A DNA stretch of 12,394 nt, from assembly GCA_964405455.1 (NCBI GenBank), contig CAYOOA010000061.1, positions 1 through 12,394 on the forward strand, written 5' to 3'. Position numbers and translations under genes: made by a program. A model generated the notes under the pieces. That model worked only from the letters and a program-made list of their open reading frames with translations. It searched no databases and was not told where the DNA came from. This stretch comes from CALESS01 sp964405455. GTDB lineage: Bacteria; Chloroflexota; Anaerolineae; Anaerolineales; Anaerolineaceae. This document shows, in pieces, positions 1 through 6,472 of this stretch; position 1 is the stretch's first letter; each line of letters begins with the position of its first letter.

Positions 1-1646
1 TGGTGGGCGACCCGGGCGACGCCGGCCCCGGGCCCGGTCCAAATGCGCCAACCATCCAAGGTTGCCCAGCTTCATCGCCCACCTATCCGTACTGTAATGG
101 AATTTCTTTTTCAGACACCCTGGCCTTCAGTAATGTTAGTGTAGCGGGGTTTATCATCCGTGACCATCCAAGAAGTATTGGCGCAGGGGATGATGGTGGT
201 TTTGGCATCCGGATAAAAAACGGCGGCACTGGTCCGATGACTAATATCACCATCAACGATAACCGGTTCATTGATAATCGCTGGGAAGCCTTGATGTTCT
301 TCAGTGTCGGTTCGGATGCAGCCATGTATTTTGATAATGTCAAAGCCCTTAACAACCAGGTGCTGAACACGTCGAATTTCACTGAACTTACAGGTTCGGT
401 GGGACTTGAATGTACTAATTGCCGCAATTCCCTGGTCCAGGGGAATGTGATCGAAGGACGGATCGAAAAAGGGATCTGGATTGCCTCCGAATCGACCGGT
501 GCCAATTCTGGATTTCAAAATGGGGCTGGGGTTATCGTGGATGGAAACATCGTCAACGGAGCCTCATTGGCAGCCCTTGAAATTGAGAGCTTTGATACCA
601 ATTTTGGCACCACCAATCCAATCCTGAGCGGGGTGACCCTCTCCAACAATACCTTGAATCGGCTCAGTAATGGAATTGGCTCCCAGGGCAGCACCCTTGT
701 GCGGATTCGTAAATCCTCCTCGAATGCTGTCATCCACGATATTACCGTGATCAACAATGCAATGGATATTTCCTACGCTCAACAGCCGGCCATTGCCGTC
801 GTCGGGGCGGGCCAAATGAATATCCTAAACAACAACATCAATGCCGCCAGTGAAATTCCTGATGGTCTGGGAATCATTTATCTATACAATTCAGACCTCA
901 CGAACACCATTACAGGTAATCAAATTATTCTAAACAATGGACTTTATACACCTGATAACGGTATATACCTGGCTGGAGCTAACTCGGGCAATTTCATCAT
1001 CAGCCAGAACACCCTGGCGGCTTCCGGCATCAGCGCAGCCGCCATCCGCCTGGGAGCCTCCTTTGGCGGCAGTGCCGGCAGTACCGTGGATATCAACAGC
1101 AACCGCATCACCGGCTTCACCAACAACCTGGTGTTTGAAAACAGCGCTGATGCCCACTCCATCACCGTCCAGTTCAACGCCATGGAAGGTAACAGCAGCG
1201 GGGCAGTCTCCAGCCTGGGGGCACCGATCGCGGCGATCAATAACTGGTGGGGCTGCAATGCCGGTCCCAATCATTCCGGCTGTGATACAACCACCGGCTT
1301 ATTCAATGCCGACCCATGGTTGGTCCTCTCGCTGGCCCCTGAAATCTCCACCCTGGCCCCGGGAGATCCCATCTCCATAAATGCCAACCTGCTGATGAAT
1401 TCCGCCGGACAGGATAAATCCGGTCAGGGTTTTGCCGCCCCCCATATCACGGCTGCTTTCTCGGGCACCTCCGGCAATTTCTCCCCGAATCCAACCGACC
1501 TGCTTAACGGGGCCGCCATTACCACCTACACCGCTCCCCTTGCACCCGGCATCGTTCAACTCTGCACTGCGGTGGATGGAGAAACGGTTTGCCGCACCAT
1601 CCGGGTGGGCAATGCCTTCATCTTCCTGCCGGCCGTGCTCAGGTAG
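1..1646 (+). CDS. Secreted right-handed parallel beta-helix protein, 5' end outside the window
   Basis: The reading frame is open to the left edge, so the visible 547 residues are the C-terminal part of a larger protein and the signal peptide is not seen. From about residue 30 to 430 it is built of degenerate repeats rich in N, G, I and V (for example NNTLN, NNAMD, NNNIN, NSNRI), the pattern of a right-handed parallel beta-helix as in pectate-lyase-like and NosD-like folds. The motif NNWWGCNAGPN at about 413-423 is a frequent closing element of such helices. Residues about 445-537 look like a bacterial Ig-like domain. The protein ends FIFLPAVLR, a short hydrophobic-basic terminus that I recall from many secreted Chloroflexota proteins. 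The first visible residues (GDPGDAGPGPGPN) resemble acidic linkers seen in such proteins. It is probably extracellular or surface-bound; a carbohydrate-binding or adhesive role is possible, but no catalytic residues can be assigned. Confidence 0.8.
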   Translation, partial: VGDPGDAGPGPGPNAPTIQGCPASSPTYPYCNGISFSDTLAFSNVSVAGFIIRDHPRSIGAGDDGGFGIRIKNGGTGPMTNITINDNRFIDNRWEALMFFSVGSDAAMYFDNVKALNNQVLNTSNFTELTGSVGLECTNCRNSLVQGNVIEGRIEKGIWIASESTGANSGFQNGAGVIVDGNIVNGASLAALEIESFDTNFGTTNPILSGVTLSNNTLNRLSNGIGSQGSTLVRIRKSSSNAVIHDITVINNAMDISYAQQPAIAVVGAGQMNILNNNINAASEIPDGLGIIYLYNSDLTNTITGNQIILNNGLYTPDNGIYLAGANSGNFIISQNTLAASGISAAAIRLGASFGGSAGSTVDINSNRITGFTNNLVFENSADAHSITVQFNAMEGNSSGAVSSLGAPIAAINNWWGCNAGPNHSGCDTTTGLFNADPWLVLSLAPEISTLAPGDPISINANLLMNSAGQDKSGQGFAAPHITAAFSGTSGNFSPNPTDLLNGAAITTYTAPLAPGIVQLCTAVDGETVCRTIRVGNAFIFLPAVLR

Positions 1647-1673
1647 TTAATTGGGGTTGTCATAACGTTGACA

Positions 1674-1700
1674 AAGGCCGTCGATGAATTCGACGGCCTT
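1674..1700. terminator. Perfect 11-bp stem-loop after the beta-helix gene
   Basis: The arms AAGGCCGTCGA (1674-1684) and TCGACGGCCTT (1690-1700) pair perfectly around a 5-base loop. It sits 28 bases after the stop codon of the beta-helix gene and faces the end of the tRNA gene on the other strand. Neither side has a clean T run (the + side reads ATGATTTTG), so it may be a weak intrinsic terminator acting on both converging transcripts, or a 3'-end stabilising hairpin. Confidence 0.6.
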
Positions 1701-1753
1701 ATGATTTTGCATCATTTTCGTCTGATTTCGCAGGTTCGGGGTTAAAATAAAAG

Positions 1754-1826
1754 AGCCACCGAAGGGATTCGAACCCATGACCTGGCGTTTACGAAACGTC
1801 TGCTCTACCAGCTGAGCTACGGTGGC
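1754..1826 (-). tRNA. tRNA-Thr (anticodon CGT)
   Basis: The reverse complement folds into a full 73-nt cloverleaf. The 7-bp acceptor is GCCACCG/CGGTGGC, the D arm is GCTC...GAGC, the anticodon loop TTCGTAA carries anticodon CGT (reads ACG, Thr), the variable loop has 5 nt, and the T loop is TTCGAAT. The discriminator base is U73 and CCA is not encoded. Two stem positions are non-canonical: A28-C42 in the anticodon stem and U50-U64 in the T stem. The other three T-stem pairs are G-C. The gene lies between a terminator-like stem-loop and its own promoter and looks monocistronic. Confidence 0.95.
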
Positions 1827-1835
1827 GTGGGTGAA

Positions 1836-1865
1836 ATTATACCAGCATCCTCAATTTTTCATCAA
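1836..1865 (-). promoter_or_regulatory. Promoter of the tRNA-Thr gene
   Basis: On the minus strand there is a perfect -10 box TATAAT (1841-1836) and, 18 bases upstream, a -35 box TTGATG (1865-1860, 4 of 6 matches to TTGACA). Transcription would start near 1829, a few bases before the mature tRNA 5' end at 1826. The -35 box overlaps the Shine-Dalgarno sequence of the divergent glycosyltransferase gene. Confidence 0.7.
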
Positions 1866-1873
1866 GGAATATG

Positions 1874-3115
1874 ATGCTTAATATTGCCATGATTTCTTAT
1901 CACACCTGCCCGCTGGCTGCGTTGGGCGGAAAAGATACCGGCGGGATGAACGTGTATGTGCGTGAACTCACCCGCCACCTGGGGGAACTGGGCGTGCATG
2001 TGGATGTTTTCACCCGCTCCGAGGATGAGCACGTGCCCCATGTGCTGCACGACCTGGGTTACGGCAACCGCGTGGTACATGTGACCGCCGGCCCGCAGGA
2101 GCCGCTGCCCAAACCGGTGCTGGCCTCCTTCATCCCGGAGTTTGCAGCCGGCATCCGCCAGTTTTCCGCCGAAAAGAACATCCATTACGACCTGATCCAC
2201 AGCCATTACTGGATGTCTGGTGTGGCGGCCATTTCCCTCAAGGCGGAATGGCATGTCCCGATTTTGCAGATGTTCCATACCCTGGGGTTGATGAAGAACC
2301 GCATCGCCCGCAGTCCTGCCGAAATGGAAGGGGAATACCGCGTCAACGGTGAAAAGCAGGTCATGCGCGCTGCCGACCGCATCATTGCCGCCACTCCGGC
2401 GGAAGAATCCCAGCTCGGATTCCTGTACCGGTTGGACGGTCGCAAGATCAGCATCATCCCGCCGGGTGTGGATACCAGCCGGTTTTACCCCATCCCCAAA
2501 GATGAAGCCCGGGCTGCCATCGGGCTGCAGCCAACAGACCGGCTGCTGCTTTTTGTGGGCCGGATCGAACCGCTCAAGGGCGTGGATACCCTGCTGGAAG
2601 CCATCGGGCAGTTGCATGCCTCCGGCCTCCAGGCAGAGGCGCCGCACAACCTGGCCATCGTCGGGGGGGATCCAAACGCCAGTCTCCAGGAGATGAACGC
2701 CGAGATGCTCCGCTTGCAGCAGCTCACCCGCTCGCTTGGGATTGATGATCTCGTCCTTTTCCTCGGCAAGCGCAGCCAGGATGCCCTGCCCTACTACTAT
2801 TCCGCCGCCGATGCGGTGGTGATGCCCTCTCATTACGAATCCTTCGGCATGGTTGCTCTGGAAGCCATGGCCTGCGGAACACCGGTGGTGGCCTCGCAGG
2901 TGGGCGGGCTGGCCTTCCTGGTGAAGGACGGCCTGACGGGTTACGTGATCCCCGATGGCGATGCCACCACCCTGGCAAAACGCCTGGCAGAACTCCTGCG
3001 TAACCCGGAATTGCGCAACCAACTGGGCGCCCAGGCTGCCCGATACGCCCAGGATTTCTCCTGGCAGATCATCGCCAAACGTATCCTGCAAGAATATCAA
3101 TCCCTGCTTGGTTAA
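1874..3115 (+). CDS. GT4 family glycosyltransferase, MshA-like
   Basis: A 413-residue GT-B fold retaining glycosyltransferase, probably cytoplasmic. The N-terminal domain has GGMNVYV (about 23-29), the acceptor-side motif typical of MshA (D-inositol-3-phosphate glycosyltransferase) and of sucrose-phosphate-synthase-like enzymes, then HSHYW at about 109-113 and FHTLG at about 134-138. The C-terminal domain has GRIEPLKG (Arg230 and Lys235, expected to hold the donor diphosphate) and ESFGMVALE (Glu322 and Glu330, the E-x7-E signature of GT4). Length is normal for the family. An ATG also lies at 1871, but AAGGA at 1864-1868 is only 2 bases from it and 5 bases from the ATG at 1874, so I prefer 1874. 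The donor is likely a UDP- or GDP-sugar. The acceptor is unknown; mycothiol synthesis cannot be claimed because no other msh gene is present. First gene of a four-gene run; the next starts 21 bases downstream. Confidence 0.9.
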   Translation: MLNIAMISYHTCPLAALGGKDTGGMNVYVRELTRHLGELGVHVDVFTRSEDEHVPHVLHDLGYGNRVVHVTAGPQEPLPKPVLASFIPEFAAGIRQFSAEKNIHYDLIHSHYWMSGVAAISLKAEWHVPILQMFHTLGLMKNRIARSPAEMEGEYRVNGEKQVMRAADRIIAATPAEESQLGFLYRLDGRKISIIPPGVDTSRFYPIPKDEARAAIGLQPTDRLLLFVGRIEPLKGVDTLLEAIGQLHASGLQAEAPHNLAIVGGDPNASLQEMNAEMLRLQQLTRSLGIDDLVLFLGKRSQDALPYYYSAADAVVMPSHYESFGMVALEAMACGTPVVASQVGGLAFLVKDGLTGYVIPDGDATTLAKRLAELLRNPELRNQLGAQAARYAQDFSWQIIAKRILQEYQSLLG

Positions 3116-3136
3116 TTCATAACCCTGGAGAACCAT

Positions 3137-4510
3137 ATGTCCGGCACATTGACGAAAGCCCAGAAGTGGATTTACGGTTCAGGCGACACCGGCTTCAGCC
3201 TGACCTCGACCATCATCGGAGCCTACTTTGCCATTTTCCTGACGGATGTAGTCGGCATCCCGGCTTCCGTGGCCGCAGCCGCCATCTTTATCGGCCGGAC
3301 GTGGGATTATATCAACGACCCATTGATCGGTTACATCTCGGATCGCACCCGCACGCGTTGGGGCCGCCGCCGCCCATTTCTCCTGTTCGGCGCCATCCCC
3401 TTTGGCCTGATCTTCACTCTGATGTGGGTCCGCCCGCCAATTGAAAACACCGCCCTGCTCACCGCCTATTATGCGATTGTGTATGTCCTCTTCGATGCCG
3501 CGGCAACCTTCGTCTACATGCCCTATTTCGCCCTCACACCGGAACTGGCCGAAGGTTACGACGACCGCACCTCCCTGACCACCCACCGCATGTTCTTCTC
3601 CATCCTCGGCAGCCTGATCGCTTTCACCATCCCCTTGATGATCATCGGCACCTTCCAGCCGCAAAATGCGCCCAAGGTGTTCCTGATGGCGGTGATTTTT
3701 GGCCTGATTAGCGCCATTCCACTGCTGCTGGTGTTCTTTAACACGCGTGAACGGGAAGTATTCATGCACAGCCAGCCGCCCCGCCTGCTCGCTTCGCTCA
3801 AAGCGGCCGTAAAGAATAAATTATTCGTCTTTGGGGCCCTCATTTACCTGCTGACCTGGTGTGCCATGGATATCCTCCAGGTCTCATTGCTTTATTACAT
3901 CAAATACGTGGTTGCCCGTGAAGCGCAGAGCGACCTGATCATGGCTGCCATCTTCATCACTGCACTGATCTCCCTGCCCTTCTGGTTGTGGGTTAGCAAG
4001 CGGTGGAATAAACGCATCGCCTACATCGCCGGGGTAGCCTTCTGGGCAGCCGTCCAACTCACCCTGATGAACCTTTCGGCCGGAATCAGCACCCCCCTGC
4101 TGATGGGCCTGTGTATCCTGGCCGGTATCGGCGTGGGAGCAGCGCACGTGCTGCCCTGGTCGATCTTCCCGGATGCAGTGGAATGGGATGAATGGCAAAC
4201 CGGCGAGCGGCACGAAGGCACCTTCTACAGCCTGCTCACCCTGGCTCAGAAAGCCGCCTCTTCCATCGCCATCCCCCTGGCATTGGTGGTGCTGGATGTC
4301 ACCGGCTACATCCCCAACTCAGCCGTCCAACCTGCCAGCGCGGTGACCGGTATTCGCATCATCATCGGCCCCATTCCGGCTGCCTTGCTTATCGCCGGGA
4401 TCGTGTTCTGCCTGTTTTACCCCCTCAGCCGAGAGCAATTCCAGAAGATTTTGACCGAACTGGAAGAGCGGCGTGCCTTGAAAAACCAAAAGGGTCCGGA
4501 GACAGAATGA
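3137..4510 (+). CDS. GPH-family sugar:cation symporter (MelB-like, MFS superfamily)
   Basis: A 457-residue inner-membrane transporter with about 12 hydrophobic segments. The N-terminal half carries the glycoside-pentoside-hexuronide family signature GRTWDYINDPLIGYISDRTR at about 53-72. Asp57 and Asp61 match the MelB cation-site residues Asp55 and Asp59, and Asp17 falls near the position of MelB Asp19. The signature is followed by the basic loop RTRWGRRRP. The C-terminal half has the family-typical stretch PWSIFPDAVEWDEWQTGERHEGTFYS. These residues support Na+ or H+ coupled uptake of a sugar or glycoside; the substrate cannot be read from the sequence. The start is supported by GGAG at 3127-3130, six bases before the ATG. 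It lies 21 bases after the glycosyltransferase gene, and its TGA overlaps the ATG of the next gene (ATGA, 4507-4510), indicating an operon with translational coupling. Confidence 0.9.
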   Translation: MSGTLTKAQKWIYGSGDTGFSLTSTIIGAYFAIFLTDVVGIPASVAAAAIFIGRTWDYINDPLIGYISDRTRTRWGRRRPFLLFGAIPFGLIFTLMWVRPPIENTALLTAYYAIVYVLFDAAATFVYMPYFALTPELAEGYDDRTSLTTHRMFFSILGSLIAFTIPLMIIGTFQPQNAPKVFLMAVIFGLISAIPLLLVFFNTREREVFMHSQPPRLLASLKAAVKNKLFVFGALIYLLTWCAMDILQVSLLYYIKYVVAREAQSDLIMAAIFITALISLPFWLWVSKRWNKRIAYIAGVAFWAAVQLTLMNLSAGISTPLLMGLCILAGIGVGAAHVLPWSIFPDAVEWDEWQTGERHEGTFYSLLTLAQKAASSIAIPLALVVLDVTGYIPNSAVQPASAVTGIRIIIGPIPAALLIAGIVFCLFYPLSREQFQKILTELEERRALKNQKGPETE

Positions 4511-5697
4511 CCTCCCAGGTTTCCGTCCGGCCTGTTCAATCCGCCCGGGAGATGGAAATCTTCCTGAAATTCCCCTGGCAAGTCTACCGCCATGATCCAC
4601 TCTGGGTACCGCCCCTGCTGCCGGAACGGCGAAAACTGGTGGATCCTCGGCGGAGTGAATATCTCAGCCACGCTGAAGCGCAGTTTTTCATCGCCTGGCG
4701 CGACGGTCACCCGGCCGGTACCCTCAGCGCGGCCGAGGATTTTGCCCAGAACAAGCTCAGCGGCCTGCAGGATTGCATGATCGGCTTCTTTGAGTCCATC
4801 CCGGATGCCAATGTTGCCCAAGCCCTGTTCGCAGCCGCTGATGATTGGGCAGCCGGGCGCGGGCTGACCCATCTGAAAGGTCCGTTCAACTTTGATTATG
4901 AAGACGGCTACGGCATTCTGATCGAAGGTCGCGACAGGCCGCCGGCCCTGCTTTGCGGTCATACCCCGGATTATTACCAGTCATTTTTCGAATCAGCGGG
5001 ATTCACCCCGGCGCGCGGAGATAACCTGGCCTTTGCTATCAAAATTGAAGATACGGATGCTATTCATTCCCTGTTCCGCATGGCCGAGCGGGTGAAGGAG
5101 ATCCGCAGCTACACCATCCGCCCGGCCCGGCTGGACGAGTGGGATGCAGAAATTGACCGGGTGTACTACCTGATCAACCGGGCCCTGGCCCACCTTCCCG
5201 ATTTTGCCCCCTGGCGGCGGGAGGCCATCCAAAATCTGTTTGCCCCCTTCCGCGAGTTGGCCGACCCGGAATTGATCCTCTTTGCGGAGGACGAAGGCGA
5301 GGTGGTCGGCTTCTTTCCCGGCATCCCCAACCTGAATGAGGCCTTCATCCGCGCCAACGGCTTGCGTTATCCGTGGAATTATTTGTCTCTGGCTTATTAT
5401 ATGCGCCGCCCTACCCGCTGCCTGGCTGTCAAAAGCGTCCTCGTCCTGCCTGAATACTGGGGCCGGGGGGTGGCTGTCCTCCTGTTTGCCGAACTATACA
5501 AACGCGCCCGCGATAAGGGATACCAGTGGATTGACTTGAGCCTGACCTCTGATGACAACCCACGCACACCGGTCCTGGCTGAACGATTTGGAGGGAGGAT
5601 CTACAAACGTTACCGGGTGTACACCCGGCCGGTGATAAATCTCCCGGGAAAATTTGTAAGCAGCCGCAACCAATCGCCGATAGGGGAAAAAGCTTGA
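4507..5697 (+). CDS. GNAT-fold acyltransferase-like protein, large (about 396 aa) type
   Basis: A 396-residue soluble protein. It belongs to a family I recognise as large GNAT-like hypothetical proteins: the N-terminal half has PLWVPPLLPERRKL (about 31-44), GFFES (93-97), LKGPFNFDYEDGYGILIEG (about 123-141) and HTPDYYQSFFESAGF (about 152-166). The C-terminal half contains a recognisable acetyl-CoA loop, VLVLPEYWGRGVAVLLFAEL (about 311-330), followed by a helix and the RFGGRIYKRYRVYTRPV end (about 360-376) of a GNAT domain. In the Q/R-x-x-G-x-G/A loop motif the first position is Trp instead of Gln/Arg. The acyl substrate is unknown. The start is the ATG at 4507 with GGAG at 4498-4501; the frame is open further upstream but that part runs inside the transporter gene. 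It overlaps the preceding stop and the following start by 4 bases each, so it is tightly embedded in the operon. Confidence 0.82.
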   Translation: MTSQVSVRPVQSAREMEIFLKFPWQVYRHDPLWVPPLLPERRKLVDPRRSEYLSHAEAQFFIAWRDGHPAGTLSAAEDFAQNKLSGLQDCMIGFFESIPDANVAQALFAAADDWAAGRGLTHLKGPFNFDYEDGYGILIEGRDRPPALLCGHTPDYYQSFFESAGFTPARGDNLAFAIKIEDTDAIHSLFRMAERVKEIRSYTIRPARLDEWDAEIDRVYYLINRALAHLPDFAPWRREAIQNLFAPFRELADPELILFAEDEGEVVGFFPGIPNLNEAFIRANGLRYPWNYLSLAYYMRRPTRCLAVKSVLVLPEYWGRGVAVLLFAELYKRARDKGYQWIDLSLTSDDNPRTPVLAERFGGRIYKRYRVYTRPVINLPGKFVSSRNQSPIGEKA

Positions 5698-6404
5698 AAC
5701 CACATCCATCAACTTTCGAGGAGATCATCCGGCAGGTCGCCATTTTCCGCCAGACCGGCAGGGAGGATATTTCCGCCATCGCCCGCCTGGCTGGAACGAC
5801 GGAGGTCAACGAGGAAGGTTTCTTTTTCCACCAGGGCGATCCGGCCAGGCGGCTATTCATCATGGTAGAGGGTCGGGCAAAAATTTGCAAGATTAGCCCG
5901 GATGGCCAGCAGATCAACCTGCGTACCATTTCCCCCAACCAGTTGTTCGGTGCCATCGGGTCTGTTGAACCGGAAGGGAATTACCCGGCCAGCGCCCAGG
6001 CCCTGGAAAATTGCTCCGCGTTGGTGATTGATAGCCAGGAATTTGCCCGGTTGCTCAAAGACCGCCCTCAATTGTCCTTTGGATTGATGCGACTCATGAC
6101 GGGATATATCCAGGAAATGCAGGAACGCTACCATGAGCTGGCCACGCAGAAGGTTCACCAGCGGATTGCCCGCGTCCTGTTACGCCTGGCTGCCCAATCC
6201 GGCCAAAAAATGGGCAGCGGCATCCTGATTGATCTCCCATTTTCCCGGCAGGACCTGGCCGAAATGGCTGGCACCACCCTTTTCACCGTCAGCCGGGTGT
6301 TATCCGGCTTTGAGAAGCAGGGCTTGATCTCCACTGGCCGGGAGCGGGTAACCATCATCCGTCCGCATGAATTGGTGCGATTGGCCGAGGACTTGGATTC
6401 TTAA
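5694..6404 (+). CDS. Crp/Fnr-family transcriptional regulator
   Basis: A 236-residue DNA-binding protein. It has an effector-binding beta-roll at about 35-125 (HQGDPARRLFIMVEGRAKI, NQLFGAIG), a long dimerisation helix at about 125-150, and a C-terminal winged helix with the helix-turn-helix FSRQDLAEMAGTTLFTVSRV at about 183-202. There is no N-terminal cysteine cluster, so it is not an [4Fe-4S] Fnr; Cys65 and Cys107 are isolated. The cAMP-pocket signature of Crp is not obvious, so it resembles the Dnr/NnrR/heme-sensing side of the family at domain level. In the recognition helix, Ser200-Arg201 match Fnr Ser212-Arg213, but the Fnr Glu209 position is Phe. The start is a TTG at 5694 overlapping the previous stop (TTGA) with AGGGG at 5682-5686, seven bases upstream. 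It probably regulates the adjacent nir promoter; this is inferred from context. Confidence 0.9.
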   Translation: MKPHPSTFEEIIRQVAIFRQTGREDISAIARLAGTTEVNEEGFFFHQGDPARRLFIMVEGRAKICKISPDGQQINLRTISPNQLFGAIGSVEPEGNYPASAQALENCSALVIDSQEFARLLKDRPQLSFGLMRLMTGYIQEMQERYHELATQKVHQRIARVLLRLAAQSGQKMGSGILIDLPFSRQDLAEMAGTTLFTVSRVLSGFEKQGLISTGRERVTIIRPHELVRLAEDLDS

Positions 6405-6419
6405 TCCCAAACTCATCAA

Positions 6420-6439
6420 TCTTTGCGCCGGCGCAAAGA
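6420..6439. promoter_or_regulatory. Probable Crp/Fnr-type operator, perfect 20-bp palindrome
   Basis: The sequence TCTTTGCGCCGGCGCAAAGA equals its own reverse complement. Inside it is TTGCG-CCGG-CGCAA, i.e. TTG-N8-CAA, the same half-site spacing as the Fnr/Dnr box TTGAT-N4-ATCAA but with CG replacing AT in each half. It begins 15 bases after the stop codon of the Crp/Fnr-type regulator, and its centre (6429.5) is 41.5 bases before the predicted nir transcription start. It could also form a hairpin (8-bp stem, CCGG loop) followed by AGAATTTT and so act as a weak terminator for the regulator operon. Confidence 0.65.
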
Positions 6440-6458
6440 AGAATTTTCCCGATCTTCT

Positions 6459-6464
6459 TACAAT
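6459..6464 (+). promoter_or_regulatory. -10 box of the nir unit
   Basis: TACAAT at 6459-6464 predicts a start near 6471. The expected -35 position (6436-6441, AAAGAA) has no resemblance to TTGACA, as expected of a promoter that depends on an activator bound at -41.5. The predicted start lies about two bases before the ATG at 6473, so the transcript would be nearly leaderless. Confidence 0.55.
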
Positions 6465-6472
6465 TAGATTTG

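Noticed and set aside
1862..3136. A 424-codon open frame antisense to the glycosyltransferase gene
   Set aside because: Its translation is rich in H, G and Q with no recognisable domain. It mirrors the codon bias of a well-supported GT4 gene with full motifs and an RBS, so it is a high-G+C shadow.
3179..3769. A 196-codon open frame antisense to the sugar symporter gene
   Set aside because: Low-complexity G/E/D/Q-rich translation without motifs, opposite a transporter with all family signatures.
4192..4506. Possible N-terminal extension of the GNAT protein inside the transporter gene
   Set aside because: The frame is open, but the translation is H/P/R-rich and not GNAT-like, and the ATG at 4507 has a good RBS and the typical MTSQVSVRPV start.
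6420..6450. Palindrome read as a plain terminator of the regulator operon
   Set aside because: The stem is short (8 bp around a 4-base loop) and the following AGAATTTTCCC is a poor T run, while the exact TTG-N8-CAA symmetry and -41.5 placement favour an operator. A dual role is not excluded.
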